Positions 52,100 to 59,446 of a DNA stretch of 64,000 nt are shown in pieces. The first letter of the stretch is position 1; each line of letters starts with the position of its first letter. Below the pieces are notes generated by a model that saw only the letters and a program-made list of their open reading frames with translations, had not been told where the DNA came from and ran no database searches. The DNA comes from Pseudomonadota bacterium (GTDB lineage: Bacteria > Pseudomonadota > Gammaproteobacteria > Steroidobacterales > Steroidobacteraceae), in NCBI GenBank assembly GCA_016703895.1, contig JADJBE010000026.1:124001-188000 (forward strand). Direction: 5' to 3'. Position numbers and translations under genes: made by a program.

Positions 52100-53328
52100 T
52101 CTCCGTTACCGAGACCGCGCGACTGGGATTCCGCGCCTTGCTGCGCAACAAGACACGCGCCTTTCTCACTGCGCTGGGTATCATCATTGGTGTTGCCGCC
52201 GTGATCTGCATGGTGGCCATTGGCGAGGGTGCCAAAGCGCGCATTCAGAATATGCTCGAGGCCACCGGCACGAACGTGCTGATCGTGCTATCGGGTTCCA
52301 CGTCCCAAGGCGGCATGCGCGGCGGCTTTGGCTCACAACCCACGCTCACCTGGGAAGATCTGCGCGCGATCCAGAATGAGGCGCCATCCGTGCGCACTGC
52401 CGCGCCCCTGTCGCGGATGTCGACACCGGTGATTTCCGAAACGGCCACCTGGACAACGACCGTCCATGGCACCACGCCCGAGTACTTTGACATCCGGGAT
52501 TGGGCCATCGTCACCGGTACAGGACTCACCCAAGCCGATGAAAGCGGTGCCAGCCGCAGCGCGGTAGTGGGCAAGACCGTTGCCTCGAAATTGTTTGGCG
52601 AGGGTGTCAATCCCATTGGCCAATCGATCCGCATTCGCGAATCGCCCTATACGATCGTGGGGATGCTGGACGAGAAAGGTCAGTCCGGCATGGGCAGCGA
52701 CCAGGACGACGCTGTGTTCGTACCAATGGCAACCTTCGGGGCTCGCATTCAAGGTGGCTTGGGCAAGTTCATCCGCGGGCAGATCTATCTCAGCGCCATC
52801 TCGCCGCAAGCGACCACGACTGTGGAACAAGAGGTCACCAAGCTGCTACGCGAGAAACACCGCATCCCCGAGGGCGAAGAAGACGATTTTTCGGTCCGTA
52901 GTATCGCCGAGATGGCCGGCGCGATGTCTGCAACAACGACAACGCTGAGCGCCTTGTTAGCCTCGATTGCCCTCGTCTCACTGATTGTCGGCGGTATCGG
53001 CGTGATGAATATCATGCTCGTGTCCGTGACCGAGCGTACCCGCGAGATTGGCATACGTCTTGCGGTCGGCGCCCAGCCTGGCGATATCCTGGCGCAGTTC
53101 CTGGTCGAAGCGCTGACCCTCGCCGCGATCGGCGGCATCATCGGCGTGGCACTTGGCATTGGCGCCGGCAAACTGTTATCAGCACAGTTCGGCTGGTCGT
53201 TAGTCATTCGCCCCGATATCGTCGTGCTGGCATTGCTGGTCAGCGGCCTGGTCGGGGTCGTATTTGGGCTGTACCCGGCACGCAAAGCGGCCAGGCTCGA
53301 TCCGATCGACGCCTTGCGCTACGAGTAG
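52096..53328 (+). CDS. MacB-type (FtsX-like) ABC permease
   Basis: 410 residues with one N-terminal helix and three C-terminal helices. A large periplasmic domain (about 45-275) includes the MacB_PCD fold (VLIVLSGSTSQGGMRGGFGS, IVTGTGLTQADESGA). The FtsX repeat lies at about 285-405 (IALVSLIVGGIGVMNIMLV, TREIGIRLAVGAQPGDIL). It pairs with the ATPase 3 nt upstream. The export substrate is not told by sequence; MacB relatives move peptides, macrolides, lipids or tetrapyrroles. Confidence 0.92.
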   Translation: MISVTETARLGFRALLRNKTRAFLTALGIIIGVAAVICMVAIGEGAKARIQNMLEATGTNVLIVLSGSTSQGGMRGGFGSQPTLTWEDLRAIQNEAPSVRTAAPLSRMSTPVISETATWTTTVHGTTPEYFDIRDWAIVTGTGLTQADESGASRSAVVGKTVASKLFGEGVNPIGQSIRIRESPYTIVGMLDEKGQSGMGSDQDDAVFVPMATFGARIQGGLGKFIRGQIYLSAISPQATTTVEQEVTKLLREKHRIPEGEEDDFSVRSIAEMAGAMSATTTTLSALLASIALVSLIVGGIGVMNIMLVSVTERTREIGIRLAVGAQPGDILAQFLVEALTLAAIGGIIGVALGIGAGKLLSAQFGWSLVIRPDIVVLALLVSGLVGVVFGLYPARKAARLDPIDALRYE

Positions 53329-53333
53329 CGCCG

Positions 53334-54110
53334 TCAGTTCTTCAAGCGATAGCCCGTCTTGAAGATCCAGACGATCAGCACGAGACACAAGGCGAAGAAG
53401 CCGAGTGTGGCCGCAAGACTCCAACCGACGCTGACGTCGGAGCTGCCGTAAAAACTCCAGCGAAAGCCGCTGATCAGATAAACCACCGGGTTGAATAGAG
53501 TGATCGTGCGCCAGGCCGGCGGCAGCATGTCGATCGAATAGAACGCGCCGCCCAGAAAGGTGAGCGGCGTGATGACGAGCATCGGCACGAACTGCAGGTG
53601 CTCGAAGCCTTTGGCCCAGATGCCGGTGATGAAGCCGAACAGGCTGAAGGACACAGCCGTTAGTAACAGGAAGGCGACCATCGCCGCCGGGTGCATAATC
53701 TTGAGTGGCACGAACAAGGACGCCGTCGCGAGTATGACCAGCCCCAGAATCACCGACTTGGTTGCGGCCGCGCCGACGTAGCCCAGCACGATCTCGAACG
53801 CCGACACCGGTGCAGATAAAAGCTCATAGATAGTGCCGGTAAACTTCGGGAAAAAGATACCGAAGGATGCACTCGACAAGCCCTCGGTGAGTAACGACAG
53901 CATGATCAGGCCCGGCACGATGAAGGCGCCGTAGGGTACGCCGCCAACCTCTGACATGCGCGAGCCGATCGCGGCGCCGAAAACCACGAAATACAAGGAT
54001 GTCGTGATGACGGGCGTGACGAGGCTCTGCATCCAGGTGCGCCGGAAGCGCGCCATTTCGAACTTGTAGATAGCCCAGACACCGCGGCCATTGAATCGAA
54101 CGCTAGACAT
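53334..54110 (-). CDS. ABC-2-type permease
   Basis: 258 residues with six hydrophobic segments, including the ABC-2 signature MLSLLTEGLSSASFGIFF and PLTFLGGAFYSIDMLPP near the end, as in the YadH/NodJ group. It uses ATG 54110 and overlaps the ATPase stop by 8 nt. It is convergent with the MacB-type permease, 5 nt apart. Substrate is unknown; homologues of YadGH are poorly characterised. Confidence 0.9.
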   Translation of the reverse strand: MSSVRFNGRGVWAIYKFEMARFRRTWMQSLVTPVITTSLYFVVFGAAIGSRMSEVGGVPYGAFIVPGLIMLSLLTEGLSSASFGIFFPKFTGTIYELLSAPVSAFEIVLGYVGAAATKSVILGLVILATASLFVPLKIMHPAAMVAFLLLTAVSFSLFGFITGIWAKGFEHLQFVPMLVITPLTFLGGAFYSIDMLPPAWRTITLFNPVVYLISGFRWSFYGSSDVSVGWSLAATLGFFALCLVLIVWIFKTGYRLKN

Positions 54111-55047
54111 GTCGGCCACTCTCGCGCTCGCTCACCAGGCTGACGAAGATCTCCTCGAGCGAGCTCTGCGCGGTGTGCAAGTCCTTGTAGCCCACACCGA
54201 GTTCGTCCAGCCGTCGCAGCAGTCCCGGGATCCCGGTGCGTTCGGCATTGGCATCGAACCTGAACTGCAGCTGCGTGCCGTCATTGGTCAGCTCGAGTGG
54301 CCAGTCCGCGAGGCCAGTTGGCAGTTGCTGCAGCGGCTCCGTCAACTGCACGGTCAGCTGCTTCTTGCCCAGTTGGCGCATCAACGCCAGCTTCTCTTCG
54401 ACGAGAATCAACTTCCCCCGGCTGATGACCCCGATCCGATCGGCCATCTCCTCCGCTTCATCGATGTAGTGAGTGGTCAGGATGATCGTGACACCACGCG
54501 AGCGCATCTCATGTACCAGCGCCCACATATCGCGGCGCAGCTCCACATCGACACCTGCGGTGGGCTCGTCGAGAAACAAGACTTCGGGTTCGTGGGCCAG
54601 CGCCTTGGCGATCATCACGCGACGCTTCATGCCACCCGACAGCGTCATGATCCGATCGTTGCGCTTCTCCCACAGGGACAGATCCCGCAGCGTCTTCTCG
54701 ACGAACGCCCGATTCGGCGCGCGGCCAAACAACTCGCGACTGTAGTTGACCGTCGCCAAGACAGTCTCCCAGGTATCCGTACTGAGTTCCTGCGGCACCA
54801 GACCGATGAGCGTGCGGGCGGCGCGATAGCCGCCAACGATGTCATGACCCGCGACACTCGCTGTCCCTGAACTCGCCGTTGCGATGCCACAGACAATACT
54901 GATGAGCGTGGTCTTGCCAGCGCCATTGGGTCCGAGCAGCGCAAAGATCTCGCCTTTGCTGATCTGCAGCGACACGTCTGCCAATGCCGTGAGGCCTGAT
55001 GCGTATGTCTTGCTGAGATTGCGAATGTCTAATATCGGCGCTGCCAC
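54103..55047 (-). CDS. ABC-2-type ATPase
   Basis: 314 residues. Walker A is LLGPNGAGKTTLISIVCG, the signature is MTLSGGMKRRVMIAKALA, and Walker B is EVLFLDEPTAGVDVELRRD. The C-terminal ~90 residues are the extension typical of the YadG/DrrA exporters. GTG 55047 (VAAPILDIRNLSKTY) sits at the start of the ABC fold; an open frame upstream overlaps the FMN reductase gene. It works with the permease at 53334-54110. Confidence 0.92.
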   Translation of the reverse strand: MAAPILDIRNLSKTYASGLTALADVSLQISKGEIFALLGPNGAGKTTLISIVCGIATASSGTASVAGHDIVGGYRAARTLIGLVPQELSTDTWETVLATVNYSRELFGRAPNRAFVEKTLRDLSLWEKRNDRIMTLSGGMKRRVMIAKALAHEPEVLFLDEPTAGVDVELRRDMWALVHEMRSRGVTIILTTHYIDEAEEMADRIGVISRGKLILVEEKLALMRQLGKKQLTVQLTEPLQQLPTGLADWPLELTNDGTQLQFRFDANAERTGIPGLLRRLDELGVGYKDLHTAQSSLEEIFVSLVSERESGRHV

Positions 55048-55054
55048 CTGAATA

Positions 55055-55606
55055 TCATCGCACGACGTGCTGCCGGACCCAGGCGGTATATTTGTCCATC
55101 CAGCCCTGCAGGAACTTGCGACTGCCCTCGCCGACCGCGCCCGACGCATCGAATAGGCCATCCTTCATCTGGATGAACGCCTCGGGCTGGCCAAGCGTCG
55201 GCATGTCGAGATATGCAAGCACGGTTCGCAAATGCTGCTGCGCAAGGGCCGTACCGATTGCACCCACCGACACGCCTAACACCCCCGCCGGCTTGCCTCT
55301 CCAGGCGCTGTCGCCATACGGCCGCGACGCATGGTCGATAGCGTTCTTGAGCACGCCAGGTATCGAGCGATTGTATTCGGGCGTCACAAAAAGCACACCT
55401 TGCGACGCCTGGATATCGCTCTTCAGCTGCTTCACTGCGGCAGCCTGACTCTTGTCGTCGTCCTGATCGTAGAGCGGCAAGTCACCAATCGAGAGTTGCT
55501 TGAAGGAGAACTCCGGCGCTGCCAGCTTGCACAAAGCGTCGGCCAGTTTCTTGTTGAGGGATTCTTGGCGGAGGCTACCAACAACGACGGCGATCTGATA
55601 CTGCAT
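55055..55606 (-). CDS. NADPH-dependent FMN reductase
   Basis: 183 residues. Flavodoxin-like fold with VVVGSLRQESLNKKLADAL (phosphate-binding SLR...SxN) and LFVTPEYNRSIPGVLKNAID, the FMN_red signature. It uses flavin and NAD(P)H to reduce quinones, azo dyes or metals. Start ATG 55606 shares its A with the last base of the pirin stop (TGATG), so the two are co-translated. Confidence 0.9.
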   Translation of the reverse strand: MQYQIAVVVGSLRQESLNKKLADALCKLAAPEFSFKQLSIGDLPLYDQDDDKSQAAAVKQLKSDIQASQGVLFVTPEYNRSIPGVLKNAIDHASRPYGDSAWRGKPAGVLGVSVGAIGTALAQQHLRTVLAYLDMPTLGQPEAFIQMKDGLFDASGAVGEGSRKFLQGWMDKYTAWVRQHVVR

Positions 55607-56469
55607 CACGACATACTCCCGAACTGACCAGTGTTGAAATCGTGGATCGCCTGACGGATCTCCGCTTCGGTGTTCATGACAAACGGGCCACGACCGACGA
55701 TCGGCTCATCGATCGGCTCGCCGCTCAGCAACAGCAGCATCGCGTCATTGTTAGCCTCGATCTCAACCTGCTGGCCGGCGCGGCCCAACAATACCCACTC
55801 TGTCGCGCGTGCGACTTGCGCACCGTTCACCTGAACCGTGCCGTGCAAGACGACGATCGCCAAGCTGCGCGATTCAGGAACGGTCAGGCGCAGAGTCTTG
55901 TCCTGCTGTAAGCGGACGTCCCATACATCGAGCGGCGTGAATGTTTCGGCAGCGCCTTTTTGCCCCGCATAGTCCCCGGCAATGACCCGCAGCGTACCCG
56001 CACCATCCGGCAACTCGACGACGGGGATCTGCGCCCGCGTCAGCGTCTGGTACTTGGGTGCTGTCAGCTTGGCCCGCGCTGGCAGGTTCACCCACAACTG
56101 CACCATCTCGACCATGCCGCCAGTGCGCGCAAACGCCTGCGAGTGGAACTCCTCGTGCAGGATGCCGGCCGCTGCCGTCATCCACTGCACATCGCCCGGT
56201 CCGATCTTGCCGCCCGCACCGGTCGAGTCGCGGTGCTCGAGCTCGCCCTGATAGACGATCGTCACCGTCTCGAAGCCGCGATGCGGATGTACGCCCACGC
56301 CGCGCGGCTTGGCGGCCGGCTCAAAGTGTGTCGGCTGAGCGTAATCGAGCAACAGAAACGGGCTGAGATGCTGGCCGTGACTGTGGTACGAGAACAGCGA
56401 CTGCACGGGGAAGCCGTCTCCCACCCAATGGGAGCGCGGCGCACCATAGATTCCGGTGATTTTCTTCAT
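55606..56469 (-). CDS. Pirin-family protein
   Basis: 287 residues of two cupin domains. The metal ligands are in GVHPHRGFETVTIVYQGELE (HxH plus His/Glu) with HRDSTG, and the MTAAAGILHEEF segment is the pirin hallmark. Known bacterial pirins (YhhW) act as quercetinases; here the role may be redox or aromatic-compound defence beside the FMN reductase. A LysR regulator is divergent. Confidence 0.92.
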   Translation of the reverse strand: MKKITGIYGAPRSHWVGDGFPVQSLFSYHSHGQHLSPFLLLDYAQPTHFEPAAKPRGVGVHPHRGFETVTIVYQGELEHRDSTGAGGKIGPGDVQWMTAAAGILHEEFHSQAFARTGGMVEMVQLWVNLPARAKLTAPKYQTLTRAQIPVVELPDGAGTLRVIAGDYAGQKGAAETFTPLDVWDVRLQQDKTLRLTVPESRSLAIVVLHGTVQVNGAQVARATEWVLLGRAGQQVEIEANNDAMLLLLSGEPIDEPIVGRGPFVMNTEAEIRQAIHDFNTGQFGSMS

Positions 56470-56483
56470 AATTTAACGTTATC

Positions 56484-56533
56484 AGTAGGACTTATGATCG
56501 AGTAGTCGGCATTTATTGGACACATCGTCCTAT
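56484..56533. promoter_or_regulatory. Inverted repeat between pirin and LysR genes
   Basis: TAGGAC (56486-56491) and GTCCTA (56527-56532) form a hexamer inverted repeat in the 83-nt divergent spacer. LysR regulators normally bind near their own start and control the divergent gene; this is a candidate site only. Confidence 0.4.
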
Positions 56534-56552
56534 TATTGCAACGATCTACTCA

Positions 56553-57461
56553 ATGCAGGACCTCAACGACCTCTATTACTTCGTGCAGGTGGTGGACCAC
56601 GGCGGCTTTGCGCCGGCTGGTCGGGCATTGGGTGTGCCGAAATCTAAGCTAAGTCGTCGAGTCGCGTTGCTGGAGGACCGTCTCGGCGTGCGCCTGATCC
56701 AGCGCTCAACGCGTCGCTTTGCCGTGACACCTGTCGGTACGACCTACTACACGCACTGCAAAGCCATGCTGGTCGAGGCTCAAGCTGCGCAGGAGTCAAT
56801 CGACCAGACCCGCGCTGAACCTTGCGGCATCGTCCGCATCAGTTGTCCGCCTACCTTGCTGGACAACCTGGTCGCCACGATGCTGGCCGACTTCATGTCA
56901 GCTCACCATCGCGTCGAGCTGCACGTGGAGGCCACCGACCGCGTAGTCGATCTGATTGCCGAGGGAATAGACATTGCGTTGCGAGTACGCAGACCGCCGC
57001 TGGCCGACAGCGATCTGTTGCTGCGGAGTCTCGCGCCTGCCGAACAGTGCCTCGTCGCGAGTCCCGACCTACTCGCGCGTAGCAAACTGGTACAGGGGCC
57101 CACCGATCTCGCCGAACTAACAAGTCTCGCACACGGCGAATCTCACGATGAACATAGCTGGGATCTGGTTGGACCGCAGGGCGCCAGAGCGACGATTTCG
57201 CATCGACCGCGACTGGTCTCGCGCGGCATGATTGCGCTGCGCGCGGCAGCGCTCGCGGGCATCGGAGTCGTGCAGCTCCCAACAATGATGCTGCGTGCCG
57301 AACTCGCCAGTGGCCGCCTACGGCAAGTGCTACCGAATTGGGCTCCACCGCCGTCGATGGTCCATGCTGTTTACGCGTCGAGACGCGGCCAACTCCCGGC
57401 CGTGCGGGCTCTGCTCGACTTCCTGGGGGAGCAGTTTGACGACTCGCCGTCTGGCCCCTAA
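56553..57461 (+). CDS. LysR-family regulator
   Basis: 302 residues. N-terminal winged HTH (MQDLNDLYYFVQVVDHGG, FAPAGRALGVPKSKLSRRVA, LEDRLGVRLIQRSTRRF) and a C-terminal effector-binding fold. It is divergent from the pirin-FMN reductase pair, which it most likely regulates by autoregulatory architecture; the effector is unknown. Confidence 0.92.
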   Translation: MQDLNDLYYFVQVVDHGGFAPAGRALGVPKSKLSRRVALLEDRLGVRLIQRSTRRFAVTPVGTTYYTHCKAMLVEAQAAQESIDQTRAEPCGIVRISCPPTLLDNLVATMLADFMSAHHRVELHVEATDRVVDLIAEGIDIALRVRRPPLADSDLLLRSLAPAEQCLVASPDLLARSKLVQGPTDLAELTSLAHGESHDEHSWDLVGPQGARATISHRPRLVSRGMIALRAAALAGIGVVQLPTMMLRAELASGRLRQVLPNWAPPPSMVHAVYASRRGQLPAVRALLDFLGEQFDDSPSGP

Positions 57462-57470
57462 AGTCGAGCC

Positions 57471-58304
57471 ATGCGTGTTGCAGTGCTCGGCAGCGGTACG
57501 ACATCGCTGGAACTTCCAGCTCATCTGGCGGCTATCCGCAGCGCGAGCACGGCTATCGACATCGTCAACCCGCGGCTGGTGGTTTTTCCGGCGACACCCT
57601 ACGAGCGGCTGATCGTTGATCTTGGCTACCTCGATGCTGCGGAGCAAGCGCAGCGTGCAGGCTTCGATGCCGTGGTCATCAACTCCTTTGCGGACTATGG
57701 GATTGACGCGGCACGGGCGGCGGGCATTGTGATGCTGGGCTCCGGTGAAGCCGCGCTGCGCGCGGCAGCGGCGGCCGGCCCTCGGTTCTCCATCGTCACC
57801 ATCTGGCCGCGCTCCATGGCACATCTCTACGATGAACGGCTGCGCGCGCTCGGCCTCACCGAGCGATGCGCCCGCGTTCGGCATGTCGGGACAGAAGCCG
57901 ATCTAACAACGCTGGGCAGTGACGACAGCGTGATGTCACAGTTACATCGTGGTGACGCCGCGATGCTCCGCAGGGTGCTGGCGGAATGCCGCGCGGCGAT
58001 CGCACAAGATGACATCCAGAGCATTGTGCTGGGTTGCACTTGCATGGCCCCGATCGCCGCGACCGTGGCGGCCGAACTCGATTTCCCGGTGATGGAAGGC
58101 TCGGGTCTCGCGGTACGCGCGGCCATCGCGATGCCGCAGCCTGGAGCTACACCAGGCGCACAAACTATGTCCGCACAGCGTGCCGGTGCTACCAGCGCGG
58201 GCGCCCTCGTCGACGCGTGGCTCGGGCTCCGTCAGCGCAACCAACCGATCAATCAAGCCAGCGACGATCGACCCGACGTCGACTGTGACGTCTGCGTGCC
58301 CTAA
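57471..58304 (+). CDS. Asp/Glu/hydantoin racemase-like protein
   Basis: 277 residues with the duplicated aspartate/glutamate racemase fold. The second catalytic cysteine is in VLGCTCMAPIAATV. At the position of the first (VIACFxDxG in hydantoin racemases) the sequence is VINSFADYGIDAAR, so Cys appears replaced by Ser, which may mean a one-cysteine enzyme (decarboxylase or isomerase) rather than a two-base racemase. It follows the LysR gene by 9 nt. The last ~60 residues are low-complexity (PGAQTMSAQRAGATSAGAL). Confidence 0.78.
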   Translation: MRVAVLGSGTTSLELPAHLAAIRSASTAIDIVNPRLVVFPATPYERLIVDLGYLDAAEQAQRAGFDAVVINSFADYGIDAARAAGIVMLGSGEAALRAAAAAGPRFSIVTIWPRSMAHLYDERLRALGLTERCARVRHVGTEADLTTLGSDDSVMSQLHRGDAAMLRRVLAECRAAIAQDDIQSIVLGCTCMAPIAATVAAELDFPVMEGSGLAVRAAIAMPQPGATPGAQTMSAQRAGATSAGALVDAWLGLRQRNQPINQASDDRPDVDCDVCVP

Positions 58305-58768
58305 CGAGGTTCGCGCAGCGCAGCGTGCAGGCAATCCTGCCAGAGCGCTTCGGGCTGCTCCACCGGCGTGATCTCCAGATTGACCACGACCGCTTCCTGT
58401 CCGCTACGTACTAACACACAGTCGAGTGGTTCGTTAACACCGGCGTTGATCTCCTGATGCGGCACCCACGGCGGCACATAGATGAAATCGCCAGGCCCTG
58501 CTTCGGCCGTGAATTCCAACTGCTCGCCCCAGCGCATCCGGGCCACACCACGCAGCACATAGATCACACTTTCGAGATCACCGTGATGATGCGCGCCGGT
58601 CTTGGCGTCCGGCGCGATGGTCACTGTGCCCGCCCAGATCTTTTTGGCCGACACGGTTGCCGCACTGATGGCGGCCGCGCGCTGCATGCCCGGTGTTTGC
58701 GGCGTGTTGCTATCGAGCTCGCCAGCGCGGACGACGCGCACACCGTCGCGCCGCCATCTACTGTTCAC
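58301..58768 (-). CDS. Cupin-domain protein
   Basis: 155 residues. Cupin motif 1 is GAHHHGDLESVIYVLRGVAR (His residues for metal) and motif 2 is GDFIYVPPWVPHQEIN. A single small cupin, likely a metal-binding enzyme or regulator of unknown substrate. GTG 58768 overlaps the end of the DUF454 gene by 11 nt; its stop touches the racemase end by 4 nt. Confidence 0.82.
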   Translation of the reverse strand: MNSRWRRDGVRVVRAGELDSNTPQTPGMQRAAAISAATVSAKKIWAGTVTIAPDAKTGAHHHGDLESVIYVLRGVARMRWGEQLEFTAEAGPGDFIYVPPWVPHQEINAGVNEPLDCVLVRSGQEAVVVNLEITPVEQPEALWQDCLHAALREPR

Positions 58769-59141
58769 GTGTCTCGTCGCGTTGGTCTTCGGGCCGGGTA
58801 CCGATCCATATGGCAGCAGCCAGCAAGGTCCCGATGATGATCGCCTTGACCTGCCACGTGGTCTCGATCGTGAGAAAGCTGATCGACGCGCCGAGCGTCA
58901 TGCCGCCGATGGCGTAAGCCTTGCCGCGTCGCCGAATGACGCCGTGGTGGATCCAGTCTGACAGTCCCCTGCCGTACCGCGGATGATTGAGCAAGCGCGC
59001 GCTCAGCGCCGGCGCACTTTTCGCCCAGCACATCACCGCCAGGATCCAGAACCCGGTCGTTGGCAGCAGCGGCACGAAAATGCCGATGGCGCCCAGCAGG
59101 AAGAATACGCCACCCAGCGCACGCAGCGCAGTCGTCTTCAC
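58758..59141 (-). CDS. DUF454 (YbaN-like) membrane protein
   Basis: 127 residues with three or four hydrophobic helices; GAIGIFVPLLPTTGFWILAV and CWAKSAPALSARLLNHPRYG are the diagnostic DUF454 sequence. Function is unknown. GTG 59141 (V-K-T-T-A) has GAGG upstream; a longer frame reaches 59180. Confidence 0.82.
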   Translation of the reverse strand: MKTTALRALGGVFFLLGAIGIFVPLLPTTGFWILAVMCWAKSAPALSARLLNHPRYGRGLSDWIHHGVIRRRGKAYAIGGMTLGASISFLTIETTWQVKAIIIGTLLAAAIWIGTRPEDQRDETREQ

Positions 59142-59216
59142 CGATACTGACCTCGTCCGAGGCAGCGTGACGCTCACCACCGTGGCGGCTCCTCATCATT
59201 GCCCAACAGCGACGAG

Positions 59217-59437
59217 TTTAAACCGAATCGAGGGAAATCGTGACCTTGAACCCGCCCCAAACCATGCGCTTGCCATCGAATGGCAGGTTTTTCGGATCCA
59301 TCATTTTGGCAAGCCGAGGGTCCTTCATCACCTTGGCATTGACCTGATCGCGGTGCTTGCGGGACTTGTAGACGATCCAGGAAAACCAGACCGACTCGCC
59401 TTGTCTTCAGCTTGACACTCAACGGAAATGACGTGAC
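59217..59437 (-). pseudogene. Truncated DUF1428-family gene remnant
   Basis: About 70 codons with clear similarity to the C-terminal two-thirds of DUF1428 proteins: VTSFPLSVKLK, then in another frame GESVWFSWIVYKSRKHRDQV, NAKVMKDPRLAKMMDPKNLP and FDGKRMVWGGFKV before the TAA at 59217. The N-terminal third is missing; it would run into the start of tamA at 59447. The frame also breaks at about 59401. Truncation plus frame loss suggests real decay rather than a base-call error. Confidence 0.65.
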
Positions 59438-59446
59438 CTTAAAAAT

